NCBI RefSeq assembly: GCF_014873535.1
Contig: NZ_JADBEF010000001.1
Coordinates: forward strand, 3,162,001 to 3,226,000
DNA: 64,000 bases
Direction: 5' to 3'
Origin: Nonomuraea africana
GTDB taxonomy: Bacteria > Actinomycetota > Actinomycetes > Streptosporangiales > Streptosporangiaceae
The translations under genes were made by a program, and so were the position numbers. The notes under the pieces are model-generated. The model saw only the letters and a list, made by a program, of their open reading frames with translations. It was not told the DNA's origin and did no database searches. Numbering within the stretch: position 1 is the stretch's first letter; each line of letters starts with the position of its first letter. Positions 8,264 to 16,184 of the stretch are shown here, piece by piece.

Positions 8264-9246
8264 CTAGACGAGTAAGTCCTAAGTCGTTTCGGCTGCGGGA
8301 ACGACGAAGGGTGTTGATGATCCGTTTGTGACGACAGACCTCAACACCCTTCTCACCGCACTGTACGTGAAGATCGACGACTGGCTCGGCAAAGCGCCCC
8401 GCCTCGGCCGCCCACCCAAGCTGACCGACGCCGAACTGCTGACCTTAGCGGTCGCCCAAGTCCTGCTCGGGATCGGCTCCGAGGCCCGCTGGCTGCGGTT
8501 CGTCCCCCGGCACCTGCCCGGCGCCTTCCCCTACCTGCCCGGCCAATCCGGCTACAACAAACGGCTCCGCGCGGCCCTGCCCCTGCTCCAGCGCGCCATC
8601 CGGGCCCTGGCCCTCGACACCGATCTGTGGGCCGACCCGGTCTGGGTGGTCGACTCCACCCCGGTCGAATGCGGCCGCTCCCGCCCCACCACGCAGCGCT
8701 CGGACCTGGCCGGCTGGGCCGGCTACGGCTACTGCCGCTCCCACTCCCGCTGGTTTTGGGGTCTGCGGCTGCACCTGGTCTGCACCCCGGCCGGACTGCC
8801 GATCAGCTGGGCCCTGGCCACCCCGAAGATCGACGAACGGCAGGTGCTGATGGCCGTCTTGGACCACGACCCGCATCTGCTCGCCACCCGACCCGGGCTG
8901 CTGATCATCGCCGACAAGGGCTACGTCTCGGCCGAACTGGACCACTACCTGGCCGAACGGGGCGTGCGGCTGCTGCGGCCGTCCTACCGCAACCGCACAC
9001 CCCGCCCGGGCGAGCAGCTCCTCAAACCCATCCGCCAGCTCATCGAATCGGTCAACGACACCCTCAAAGGCCAACTCGACCTGGAACTCCACGGCGGACG
9101 CAGCCCTGAGGGGGTCGGCGCGCGCATCGCCCAGCGCATCTTGGCGTTGACCGCCGCTATTTGGCACAACCGCGCTACCGGCCAGCCCGTCACCCGGTCA
9201 CTGATCGCCTATGACCACTAACCCGACTTAGGACTTACTCGTCTAG
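8264..9246 (+). mobile_element. Complete IS982-type insertion sequence
   Basis: A 983-bp element bounded by perfect 23-bp inverted repeats, 8264-8286 and 9224-9246, beginning CTAGACGAGTAAGTCC. The outermost CTAG occurs at both ends and is itself palindromic, so it may be a target duplication and not part of the ends. Inside is one intact transposase. Size and transposase type fit the IS982 family. The flanks belong to different broken genes, so the insertion was accompanied or followed by a deletion. Confidence 0.92.
8328..9221 (+). CDS. IS982-family DDE transposase
   Basis: An intact 297-residue transposase from GTG 8328. DDE-type catalytic residues are visible in VWVVDSTPVECGRSRP (first Asp), LLIIADKGYVSAELDHYL (second Asp) and LIESVNDTLKGQLDLELHGG (Glu). 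The N-terminus TDLNTLLTALYVKIDDWLG and the C-terminus RSLIAYDH are typical of actinobacterial IS982-type enzymes. It fills nearly the whole element between the inverted repeats. No frameshift is present, so the element may still be mobile. Confidence 0.92.
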   Translation: MTTDLNTLLTALYVKIDDWLGKAPRLGRPPKLTDAELLTLAVAQVLLGIGSEARWLRFVPRHLPGAFPYLPGQSGYNKRLRAALPLLQRAIRALALDTDLWADPVWVVDSTPVECGRSRPTTQRSDLAGWAGYGYCRSHSRWFWGLRLHLVCTPAGLPISWALATPKIDERQVLMAVLDHDPHLLATRPGLLIIADKGYVSAELDHYLAERGVRLLRPSYRNRTPRPGEQLLKPIRQLIESVNDTLKGQLDLELHGGRSPEGVGARIAQRILALTAAIWHNRATGQPVTRSLIAYDH

Positions 9247-9276
9247 CACCCAGCTGTTCCGTGGCGGTACTCCGTC

Positions 9277-9465
9277 TCAACGCAATCGCGAAGAAGTGAA
9301 CCGGACAGGTAGTGCCGTAAGGCCGCGCAGGAAGTCGCCCGGTTTCCAGCTCAGACCGGCGGGTGAGCCGTCCAGCCGCAGGCCGGGCAGCCGCGCCAGC
9401 ATGGTGCCGATGGCGATCTGTGCCTCGAGGCGGCCGAGCGGCGCTCCGAGGCAGTGGTCGCCTTA
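9277..9465 (-). pseudogene. Cytochrome P450 C-terminal remnant
   Basis: The minus strand reads GDHCLGAPLGRLEAQIAIGT, then MLARLPGLRLDGSPAGLSW and KPGDFLRGLTALPVRF. This is the haem-binding region of a P450 (H-x-C-L-G-A with the Cys ligand), helix L and the C-terminal strands. An in-frame TAA lies just before GDHCLG and the upstream sequence has no P450 character, so the rest of the gene is lost. It stops 31 bases from the IS. Confidence 0.75.
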
Positions 9466-9510
9466 GCCGCGCGCCAGCCGAAGCCCACCCGAACCCACCA
9501 CACACGAAGT

Positions 9511-9526
9511 GCAACCCTCGGGTTGC
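9511..9526. promoter_or_regulatory. Palindromic operator copy 1 upstream of SRPBCC/ArsR pair
   Basis: GCAACCCTCGGGTTGC is a 6-bp-arm palindrome with a 4-base centre. A second, closely related palindrome lies 34 bases downstream. Sites of the form GCAAC-N-GTTGC are characteristic of the ArsR regulators paired with SRPBCC genes, so self-regulation of this operon is likely. Confidence 0.6.
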
Positions 9527-9543
9527 GCCTTGAGGGATCGATG

Positions 9544-9561
9544 TGCAACCCTGGAGTTGCA
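9544..9561. promoter_or_regulatory. Palindromic operator copy 2
   Basis: TGCAACCCTGGAGTTGCA repeats the sequence of the upstream site with arms TGCAAC/GTTGCA. It lies 29 bases before the SRPBCC start. Centre-to-centre distance from copy 1 is 34 bases, about three helical turns, so two dimers could bind the same face of the DNA. Confidence 0.6.
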
Positions 9562-9589
9562 TCCAAAGGCAAGGCGAAGGAGTCTCCTC

Positions 9590-10036
9590 ATGAGCGAGGA
9601 TCGGATCGAGCGCGAAACCCTGATCGCGGCATCCATGGAGCGGGTCTGGTCGCTGGTGACCGAACCCGGGTTCTGGGTGGCCGACCCAGCGAGCGTGGCC
9701 GGCACCGCGGCCAAGGAAGGCGAGTCGATGGTGGCCAAGAACGCCGAGTACGGCGACTTCCCGGTGCGTGTGGAGAAGGTCGAGCCGCCGACGTACGTGG
9801 CCTACCGCTGGGCCAGCGCGTTCCCCGGTGAAGAGCTGCGCGAGGACAACAGCACCCTCGTCGAGTTCACGTTGACCCAGGAAGGCGACAAGACGCGGCT
9901 CCGCGTCGTCGAGAGCGGATTCGCGGCGCTGACCGGGTCCGAGGAGCTGCGCAGCAAGGCGGTGAAGGATAACAGCGGCGGCTGGCCCCAGGTGTTCGAC
10001 GCGCTCAAGACGCGCGCCGAACAGCCATCCGCATGA
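9590..10036 (+). CDS. SRPBCC-fold (AHSA1-like) protein
   Basis: A 148-residue START/Bet v1-like protein. ERETLIAASMERVWSLVTEP is the N-terminal strand and helix of the AHSA1 (Aha1 C-terminal) subfamily, followed by FPVRVEKVEPPTYVAYRWAS and STLVEFTLTQEGDKTRLRVV. The fold makes a hydrophobic cavity for small molecules. ATG 9590 follows AAGGAG. The stop overlaps the ArsR start (ATGA), a very common actinobacterial pairing in which the ArsR protein represses the pair. Confidence 0.87.
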   Translation: MSEDRIERETLIAASMERVWSLVTEPGFWVADPASVAGTAAKEGESMVAKNAEYGDFPVRVEKVEPPTYVAYRWASAFPGEELREDNSTLVEFTLTQEGDKTRLRVVESGFAALTGSEELRSKAVKDNSGGWPQVFDALKTRAEQPSA

Positions 10037-10386
10037 CAGACGAATCTCGCAGCGCCGTCGAGGGGGTCGACAGCGTTCTCGTGGCGCTGGCCGACCCGAC
10101 TCGACGGCAGCTGCTGGATCTGCTCGCCGTACACGGCGAGGTCACCGCGACAACGCTCGCCGAACGACTTCCCATCTCGCGGCAGGCGGTGGTCAAGCAC
10201 CTCGCCGTCCTGGACGCCGCCGGGCTGGTCTCCGGCAGGCGGGTCGGACGCGAGGTGCGGTACGCGGTGCGGCCCGCGGCGCTGGACGCGACGGCGCGGT
10301 GGATGGCCGCGCTCGCCGCCGACTGGGATCGACGGCTGGCGAACATCAAGCGCATCGCTGAGGCAGTGGAACGGGATTCGCCCTAG
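10033..10386 (+). CDS. ArsR-family winged-helix regulator
   Basis: A 117-residue regulator. ALADPTRRQLLDLLAVHGEV is the standard N-terminal helix pair, TTLAERLPISRQAVVKHLAV is the recognition helix, and GLVSGRRVGREVRYAVRP is the wing. No cysteine cluster for metal binding is present, consistent with the non-metal subgroup coupled to SRPBCC proteins. Translation is coupled to the upstream gene by a 4-base overlap. Tandem palindromes upstream are likely operators. Confidence 0.88.
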   Translation: MTDESRSAVEGVDSVLVALADPTRRQLLDLLAVHGEVTATTLAERLPISRQAVVKHLAVLDAAGLVSGRRVGREVRYAVRPAALDATARWMAALAADWDRRLANIKRIAEAVERDSP

Positions 10387-10519
10387 CTCGCCGCTTTCCC
10401 TCATCAGCCCTGTCGTCCCGCTCTCTTGAAGCGTCCCCCGCGTCGGCTCGCTCCGTCGGACGGCGCGGGTTCACGGCTCCCCTGATCGCCATGCGTTGAG
10501 CCTGCCATGTCACCTTGCC

Positions 10520-10536
10520 GTACGGCTCAGCCGTAC
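10520..10536. promoter_or_regulatory. 17-bp palindrome upstream of MFS exporter
   Basis: GTACGGCT-C-AGCCGTAC is a perfect palindrome with a single central base, 41 bases before the transporter start. This position and symmetry suit an operator for a dimeric repressor (TetR or MarR type). No such repressor gene is adjacent; the nearest regulator is the upstream ArsR gene. Confidence 0.5.
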
Positions 10537-10577
10537 TGCGTGCTGATCTTTGGTTTCTTGAAGAAGGGAACCGTCTC

Positions 10578-12002
10578 GTGACTACCCACACCACCTCGCC
10601 GCCACGTTTCGGCAGCAGGCAGCGGTTGATCCTGTTCGTCCTGCTCGGCGCCGGGTTCATGCTGTCCGTCGACTTCTCCATCCTGAACGTGGCGCTGCCG
10701 GAGGTCGGCGCGGGCGTCGGGCTGGGACTGGCCGGACTGCCCTGGATCGCCTCCGCATACGCGCTGCCCGCGGCCGGCTTCACCCTTATGTTCGGCCGGA
10801 TGGCGGACCTGTTCGGCCGCCGCAGGCTGTTCCTGTGCGGGATGGTCCTGCTGATCGGGGCCTCGTTGCTCGGCGGCTTCGCGGCCAGCCCCGAGACGCT
10901 CCTGGCCGCCCGAGCGCTGCAGGGCTTCGCCACCGCGATAACGATCCCCGCGGCGCTGTCACTGCTCACCACCACGTTCGCGGAAGGCGCCGCGCGTGAC
11001 CGCGTCCTCGGCCTCAACGGCGCGCTGCTCTCCGCCGGCTTCACCGTTGGCGCGCTGGTCGGCGGCACCCTCGTCAGCCTGATGAGCTGGCGGGCCGCGT
11101 TCTTCATCAACATCCCGGTCGCCGTGGTCATCCTGCTGCTCACCCCCTTCCTGATCCGCGAGAGCAGCCTGCCCGACCGGGTGAGGCTGGACCTGCCTGG
11201 AGCGTTGACCGTCACCGGCGGTCTGCTGGCCGTGATCTACGCGGTCATCGAGAAGAACATCCCCTCGGCCGTCGTCGGTGTGCTGCTCCTGGCCGCGTTC
11301 TGGATGATCGAGCTGCGTTCGCCCGCGCCGCTCGCCCCGGTGCGCATCCTCAGGCGGCCCACGGTGAAGTGGGGTAACTACGCGGGATTCGTGGTCTTCG
11401 CCATGGAGCCTGCCATGATCTTCCTGACGACGCTCTACCTGCAGAAGATCCTGGGCTTCTCCCCGCTGACCACCGGCCTGGTCTTCGGCGTCCCCGGCCT
11501 GGCGGCCGTGGCCGCCGGGGTGATCGCCGGGCGCTTCATCGGGCGCTTCGGCAGCCGCAAGGTCCTGACCGTGGGCCTGGCCGTACAGGGCCTGGCGACC
11601 CTCCCGCTGGTGTTCCTCGGCGCCGACCGCATGGCGCTCGCGGTCCTGATCCCCGCGCTGTTCATCGGCTTCTTCGGGCACGTCACCTCCATCGTGGCGT
11701 ACACGGTGACCGCGACCTCGGGCCTGCCGGACGAGGAGCAGGGCCTGGCCACGGGCCTGGCCTCGATGACCCAGCAGGTGGCCATCACCGTCGGCATCCC
11801 GATCCTGAGCTCGGTCGCCGCGACGCAGAGCGTGGAACTTACCGGCATCCACCTGGCGCTGAGCGTGAACGTGGCCGTGACGCTCGTCAGCGTGGCCTTC
11901 ATCTGGTTCGGGCTGCGTCCACGCGACGAGCACCGGCCGGCGGCTGCAGCCGTACCGCTGTCGAGGGCAGCCGACGAGGAACTGGCCGCGGCTTCGGACT
12001 GA
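10578..12002 (+). CDS. MFS transporter, DHA2 (14-TM) drug-exporter type
   Basis: A 474-residue membrane protein from GTG 10578 with an AGAAGGG site upstream. FMLSVDFSILNVALPEVGAG contains the D-x-x-I-V-N-V-A-L-P element of DHA family segment 1. GRMADLFGRRRLFLCG is the motif A loop between segments 2 and 3, and SWRAAFFINIPVAVVILLL is the motif C region. About 14 hydrophobic segments are present, so it probably exports drugs or other amphiphiles by proton antiport. A hairpin terminator follows. Confidence 0.9.
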   Translation: MTTHTTSPPRFGSRQRLILFVLLGAGFMLSVDFSILNVALPEVGAGVGLGLAGLPWIASAYALPAAGFTLMFGRMADLFGRRRLFLCGMVLLIGASLLGGFAASPETLLAARALQGFATAITIPAALSLLTTTFAEGAARDRVLGLNGALLSAGFTVGALVGGTLVSLMSWRAAFFINIPVAVVILLLTPFLIRESSLPDRVRLDLPGALTVTGGLLAVIYAVIEKNIPSAVVGVLLLAAFWMIELRSPAPLAPVRILRRPTVKWGNYAGFVVFAMEPAMIFLTTLYLQKILGFSPLTTGLVFGVPGLAAVAAGVIAGRFIGRFGSRKVLTVGLAVQGLATLPLVFLGADRMALAVLIPALFIGFFGHVTSIVAYTVTATSGLPDEEQGLATGLASMTQQVAITVGIPILSSVAATQSVELTGIHLALSVNVAVTLVSVAFIWFGLRPRDEHRPAAAAVPLSRAADEELAAASD

Positions 12003-12020
12003 GCCGGCACCCCACGGGAC

Positions 12021-12037
12021 CCCGCTTTCCAAGCGGG
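12021..12037 (+). terminator. Intrinsic terminator after the MFS gene
   Basis: CCCGCTT-TCC-AAGCGGG forms a 7-bp stem with a 3-base loop, followed within ten bases by CTGCTTTTC, a weak T-run. It begins 18 bases after the transporter stop. Confidence 0.6.
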
Positions 12038-12105
12038 CGTCCTGCTTTTCCAGGGACATCCTGCCCCGCTTCGCGAATATGACAGCGCTGTTGTATTTTG
12101 GAGCG

Positions 12106-13053
12106 ATGTATCCAGCGATCGAACCTTATGACCACGGGCACCTCGACACCGGTGACGGCAACCACGTCTACTGGGAAGTCTGTGGCAACCCCGAGGGCAA
12201 ACCCGCGCTCGTCGTCCACGGCGGCCCCGGTTCGGGCTGCACGCCGAACCAGCGCCGCAGCTTCGACCCGGAGCGCTACCGCATCGTCCTGTTCGACCAG
12301 CGCAACTGCGGCCGGAGCCTGCCCCACGCCAGCGACCCTGCCACGGACCTGTCCGCCAACACCACCCAGCACCTGATCGCCGACATGGAACGGCTACGCG
12401 AGCACCTCGGCATCGACAAGTGGCTGCTCTACGGCGGATCGTGGGGTTCCACGCTGATGCTCGCCTACGCCGAGGCCCATCCCGAGCGCGTCTCGGAGAT
12501 GGTCGTCGTCGGCGTCACCATGACCCGCCGCTCCGAGATCGACTGGCTCTACCGCGGCGTCGGCCGTTTCTTCCCCGAGCAGTGGCAGCGCTTCCGCGAG
12601 GGCGTTCCCGAGGCCGAGCGCGACGGTGACCTCCTGGCCGCCTACACGCGCCTGATGTCCGACCCCGACCCCGCCGTCCGCGCCAAGGCCGCCCACGACT
12701 GGACGGCGTGGGAGGACGCGGTGATCTCCCTGGAGGTCAACGGCAAGCCGAACGCCTACAGCGACCGGCCGCCCGCCGCGCTGCTCGCGTTCACCCGGAT
12801 CTGCGCCCACTACTTCTCCAACGCCGCGTGGCTGGAGGAGGGGGTACTGCTGCGCGACGCGCACAAGCTGGCCGGCATCCCGGGCGTCCTCATCCACGGC
12901 CGCTTCGACCTGGGCGGCCCGCTGGAGAACGCCTGGCAGCTGGCCCAGGCCTGGCCCGACGCGCGGCTCGTCGTGGTGGACGACTCGGGGCACACCGGCA
13001 GCGACACCATGCGCAAGGAGGTCCTCGCCGCACTGGACCGCTTCGCGGACTGA
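12106..13053 (+). CDS. pip: Prolyl aminopeptidase (S33, alpha/beta hydrolase)
   Basis: A 315-residue proline iminopeptidase that releases N-terminal proline from peptides in the cytosol. It shows the family start MYPAIEPYDHGHLDTGDGN, the oxyanion loop VVHGGPGSGCTPNQRRSFDP, FDQRNCGRSLPHAS, the nucleophile motif GGSWGSTLMLAYAEAHP, and the late HGRFDLGGP and DSGHTGSD holding the catalytic Asp and His. Length matches the family. ATG 12106 fits the family N-terminus better than the upstream ATG at 12079, which lacks a ribosome site. Confidence 0.92.
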   Translation: MYPAIEPYDHGHLDTGDGNHVYWEVCGNPEGKPALVVHGGPGSGCTPNQRRSFDPERYRIVLFDQRNCGRSLPHASDPATDLSANTTQHLIADMERLREHLGIDKWLLYGGSWGSTLMLAYAEAHPERVSEMVVVGVTMTRRSEIDWLYRGVGRFFPEQWQRFREGVPEAERDGDLLAAYTRLMSDPDPAVRAKAAHDWTAWEDAVISLEVNGKPNAYSDRPPAALLAFTRICAHYFSNAAWLEEGVLLRDAHKLAGIPGVLIHGRFDLGGPLENAWQLAQAWPDARLVVVDDSGHTGSDTMRKEVLAALDRFAD

Positions 13054-13166
13054 ACCCGGACGGCGGCTTATTCGATTACTGCGTTCGCTGTGGTTGGGGG
13101 GCACCGGGACCTGATGGGCTTCGCCTATCTCACCCCGGGCATGCCCGTCCAGATCCCCACGACCCG

Positions 13167-14414
13167 CTAGCCCAGGCGGGCCGCCCTGGCGTGGAGGTAG
13201 CGCTGCTGCGGGAGGCTGGTGGTACGGCGGGCCGCCTCCAGGTAGCACTCGCGCGCCGTCGCCAGGTCACCGGCCATCTCCAGCAAGTGGGCGCGGACCG
13301 CGTACAGCCGGTGGTCCGCGGCGATCCGCTCGTCGGACTCCAGCTCCGCGAGCAGGTCGAGCCCCGCGCGCGGCCCCCGGGCCATGGCCACGGCGACCGC
13401 GTGGTTCAGCGCCACCATGGGGTTGCCGGAGATCCGCATCAGCAGCTCGTACAGCGCCTCGATCTGCGGCCAGTCGGTCGCCTCCGCGGTCGGCGCCTCG
13501 TCGTGGACCGCCGCGATCGCCGCCTGGAGCTGGTAGGGGCCGGTCGCGCCCCTGGGCAGGGCGTCGGAGATCAGCGCCACGCCCTCGGCGATGAAGTCGG
13601 CGTTCCAGAGCGTGCGGTCCTGCTCGGCCATCGGGATCAGCGCGCCGTCCCTTCCCGTCCTGGCGGGACGGCGCGCGTCGGTGAGCAGCATGAGCGCCAG
13701 CAGCCCCACCACCTCGCCGTCATCGGGCAGCAGGCGGTGCACCATGCGGGTCAGCCTGATCGCCTCCGCCGACAGCTCGGCGCGATGCAGGTTCGGGCCC
13801 GACGTGCTGACGTAGCCCTCGTTGAAGATCAGATAGAGCACGTGGAGGACCGCGCCGAGCCGGGCGGCGCGCTCGGGAGCCGGGGGCAGGCCGAAGGGGA
13901 TGCCACTGTCCTTCACCCGCTGCTTGGCCCTGCTGATGCGCCGGGTCATGGTCGCCTCGGGCACGAGGAACGCCCTGGCGATCTCGGCGGTGGTGAGGCC
14001 GCCGACCGCCCGCAGGGTCAGCGCGATCTGCGAGGCTGGCGACAGCGCGGGATGGCAGCACATGAACAGCAGGATGAGCGTGTCGTCGGACTCCGCCGCC
14101 GGCCGGTCGGCGGCGGGCGCCAGCCACTGGTCGGGCAGCGTCCACCGGGTGACCGTATCCTCGCGGCGCTGACGGGCCTGCTCGGCCCGCAGCAGGTCGG
14201 TCAGCCGACGGGAGCCGACGGTGATCAGCCATCCGCGCGGGTTGCCGGGGACGCCCTCCTTCGGCCACTGGACGGCGGCCGCGAGGAGGGCCTCCTGCAC
14301 CGCGTCCTCCGCGGTGTCGAAGTGCCCGAACCGCCGCACCAGCGAGCCGAGGACCTGCGGCGCGAGAGTGCGCAGCAGATCCTCGACGTCGTCGTTCCGC
14401 ACGGCGGTGGTCAC
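13167..14414 (-). CDS. ECF sigma factor with C-terminal TPR-like domain (YCII-associated)
   Basis: A 415-residue sigma factor. Region 2 is at the N-terminus (LAPQVLGSLVRRFGHFDTAE, then DAVQEALLAAAVQWP) and region 4 follows (LTLRAVGGLTTAEIARAFLV, TMTRRISRAKQRVKDSGIPF). A long C-terminal helical domain with LYLIFNEGYVSTSGP and LNHAVAVAMARGPRAGL is typical of the large ECF group encoded next to YCII proteins; those domains are thought to control activity in place of an anti-sigma factor. The GTG start overlaps the YCII stop by 4 bases. A homologous module lies on the other strand at 46.7-48.6 kb. Confidence 0.9.
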   Translation of the reverse strand: MTTAVRNDDVEDLLRTLAPQVLGSLVRRFGHFDTAEDAVQEALLAAAVQWPKEGVPGNPRGWLITVGSRRLTDLLRAEQARQRREDTVTRWTLPDQWLAPAADRPAAESDDTLILLFMCCHPALSPASQIALTLRAVGGLTTAEIARAFLVPEATMTRRISRAKQRVKDSGIPFGLPPAPERAARLGAVLHVLYLIFNEGYVSTSGPNLHRAELSAEAIRLTRMVHRLLPDDGEVVGLLALMLLTDARRPARTGRDGALIPMAEQDRTLWNADFIAEGVALISDALPRGATGPYQLQAAIAAVHDEAPTAEATDWPQIEALYELLMRISGNPMVALNHAVAVAMARGPRAGLDLLAELESDERIAADHRLYAVRAHLLEMAGDLATARECYLEAARRTTSLPQQRYLHARAARLG

Positions 14415-14833
14415 CCGTCCAGCTCGCCGCGGTCCTCCATGATCGGCCGCACGTCCACGAACCACTCGTGGGCGAGGGACGCGTCGTCCGGATGCGGGGT
14501 GTCGGCCAGCCGCGCGGCGATCTCGGTCGCCCGGTCGAAGCTCTCGCACTCCACGATCGTGTAGCCGGCGAGGACCTCCTGCGTCTCCGGGTACGGCCCG
14601 TCGGTCACGACGGGGACGCCGTCCTTCAGCTGGACCCGCCTCGCGTGCACGGGAGCGGACAGACCGCGGGCGTCGACGAACTCGCCGGAATCGACCAGGT
14701 CCTGGTTCCACTTCTCCATGAACCCGTGCATCGCCGCGACGTCCTCGGCCGACCAGGCCGGCTGGTCGCCGGGCTTGCCGGACAGGAAGTCGTAGTCCTG
14801 CTGCGAGCCGTAGAGCATGATCATGTACTTCAT
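14411..14833 (-). CDS. YCII-related (DGPF domain) protein
   Basis: A 140-residue dimeric alpha/beta-barrel protein of the YCII family: MKYMIMLYGSQQDYDFL, the central VVTDGPYPETQEVLAGYTIV with the D-G-P signature, and a C-terminal VRPIMED. Such proteins are encoded with this type of ECF sigma factor and are presumed partners or targets; the biochemical role is unproven. ATG 14833 has a GAAGGAG site. It is first gene of a two-gene unit with the sigma factor. Confidence 0.88.
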   Translation of the reverse strand: MKYMIMLYGSQQDYDFLSGKPGDQPAWSAEDVAAMHGFMEKWNQDLVDSGEFVDARGLSAPVHARRVQLKDGVPVVTDGPYPETQEVLAGYTIVECESFDRATEIAARLADTPHPDDASLAHEWFVDVRPIMEDRGELDG

Positions 14834-15077
14834 TGTCGCTCCTTCTCCCTCGGCACCTCTACGGTGCCATTCACGAGAGACGTCGAAGCCGGCGACACGG
14901 ACCGGACACCCACTCCTGGAGGATTTCCGACCCGTCTCCCACGCCGGTTCCCCGGAGCGCCCGAGAACGCCGGAGCGATCCACCTGACCCCCCTCGATCC
15001 GGCGCCGGAGCCGCGGAACCTGCGCCGGCTGAAGATGCCGCTGCCGGGCCCGGCCCGGAGGGGGCTGCGTGTTGGCC

Positions 15078-16136
15078 TCATGTGTTGAGCATGGAGGTTG
15101 AGGAGGACGTGGCCGGCGGATGCGCCGAAAAGGTGGCGGCGACCCCTGCGGCGTCATCGCCGACCCAGCCAAGCAGGGCGGACCCGCGGCTGCGCTGGAA
15201 GGGCAGGCCGAGGTAGGTCAGGCCGGGTACCGGGCTGATGCCGCCGGTATGGACAGGGAGCCCGCCGGCCAGGGCGCCGGGGATGTGGATCCAGCGGTAG
15301 TCGGGGCGGTAGCCGGTGGCCCAGATCACGGCCGCCGAGGGGATGCTTTCCCCGGCGGCGGTGCGAAGCTGCGTGCCGCCGGCCGCGACGATGCGGTCGA
15401 CGATGCGGACGCCCAGGCGTTGCAGGCCGCGTGGTCCCAGGCCGATGAGGGGGTCGCGGTTGCGGACGAGGCGGCCGAGTCGGCCGGTGACCGGTGCGCG
15501 GACCAGGCCGAGGGCCTGTAGCCAGGTGAAGACGTCGGTGCCGCCGATGCGTTGGGGCAGCACGGGTTGCCGTTTGCCGAGGGCTAGGGTCACTGGGCGG
15601 GTGGCGGCCAGTTCGGCGGCGATCTGCACGCCGGAGTTGCCGCCGCCGACGACCAGCACGGGCCCGTCGGGCAGTTGGGCGGGGTTGCAGTAGTCGACGC
15701 TGTGCAGGGAGACGAGCCCGGGCGGGATCGACAGGTCGGGGATGTGCGGGTGCTGGAAGGGGCCGGTGGCGACCACGACCCCGTCGCCGGTAACGGTGCC
15801 GTGGCTGGTGGCCGCTTCGAAGCCGCCGTTCGGGGTCAGGCGCAGCCCGGTCACGATGGTGGCGAGTTGGACGGGCAACTCGAAGTGGTCCGCGTACGCC
15901 TGCAGGTAGTCGGCCACCTCGTCCTTGCCCGGGTAGCGGTGGCCCGGGCCTGGGAAGGGCATTCCGGGCAGTGCGCTGAGGCGGGCGGGGGTGAACAGGC
16001 GCAGGGAGTCCCAGCGGCGCCGCCAGGACTCGCCGAGGCGGGGGTGGGCGTCCAGCAGCAGCACGTCGTGTCCGGCCAGGCGCAGTTCGCGGCCTGCCGC
16101 GAGCCCGGCCTGACCGGCGCCGATCACGATAATCAC
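15078..16136 (-). CDS. Flavin-dependent monooxygenase-like NAD(P)/FAD oxidoreductase
   Basis: A 352-residue flavoprotein of the CzcO/flavin monooxygenase group. VIIVIGAGQAGLAAGRELRL is the FAD Rossmann motif, GESWRRRWDSLRLFTPARLS is the following conserved segment, VLVVGGGNSGVQIAAELAAT is the NAD(P) Rossmann motif, and VIWATGYRPDYRWIHIPG is the ATG motif near the C-terminus. It should be a cytosolic NAD(P)H-dependent oxygenase or reductase of unknown substrate. The GTG start at 16136 sits at the first strand, though no clear ribosome site precedes it. An AraC gene lies 48 bases upstream in the same direction. Confidence 0.85.
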   Translation of the reverse strand: MIIVIGAGQAGLAAGRELRLAGHDVLLLDAHPRLGESWRRRWDSLRLFTPARLSALPGMPFPGPGHRYPGKDEVADYLQAYADHFELPVQLATIVTGLRLTPNGGFEAATSHGTVTGDGVVVATGPFQHPHIPDLSIPPGLVSLHSVDYCNPAQLPDGPVLVVGGGNSGVQIAAELAATRPVTLALGKRQPVLPQRIGGTDVFTWLQALGLVRAPVTGRLGRLVRNRDPLIGLGPRGLQRLGVRIVDRIVAAGGTQLRTAAGESIPSAAVIWATGYRPDYRWIHIPGALAGGLPVHTGGISPVPGLTYLGLPFQRSRGSALLGWVGDDAAGVAATFSAHPPATSSSTSMLNT

Positions 16137-16184
16137 GAGGTCAAGCCTGCCCGCCGGGGCGGTGGCGGGGCTTGAACGAACCTG

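Noticed and set aside
13054..13166. Possible gene tail reading GFAYLTPGMPVQIPTTR before a stop
   Set aside because: Too short to assign to any family and located between two convergent intact genes; left unannotated.
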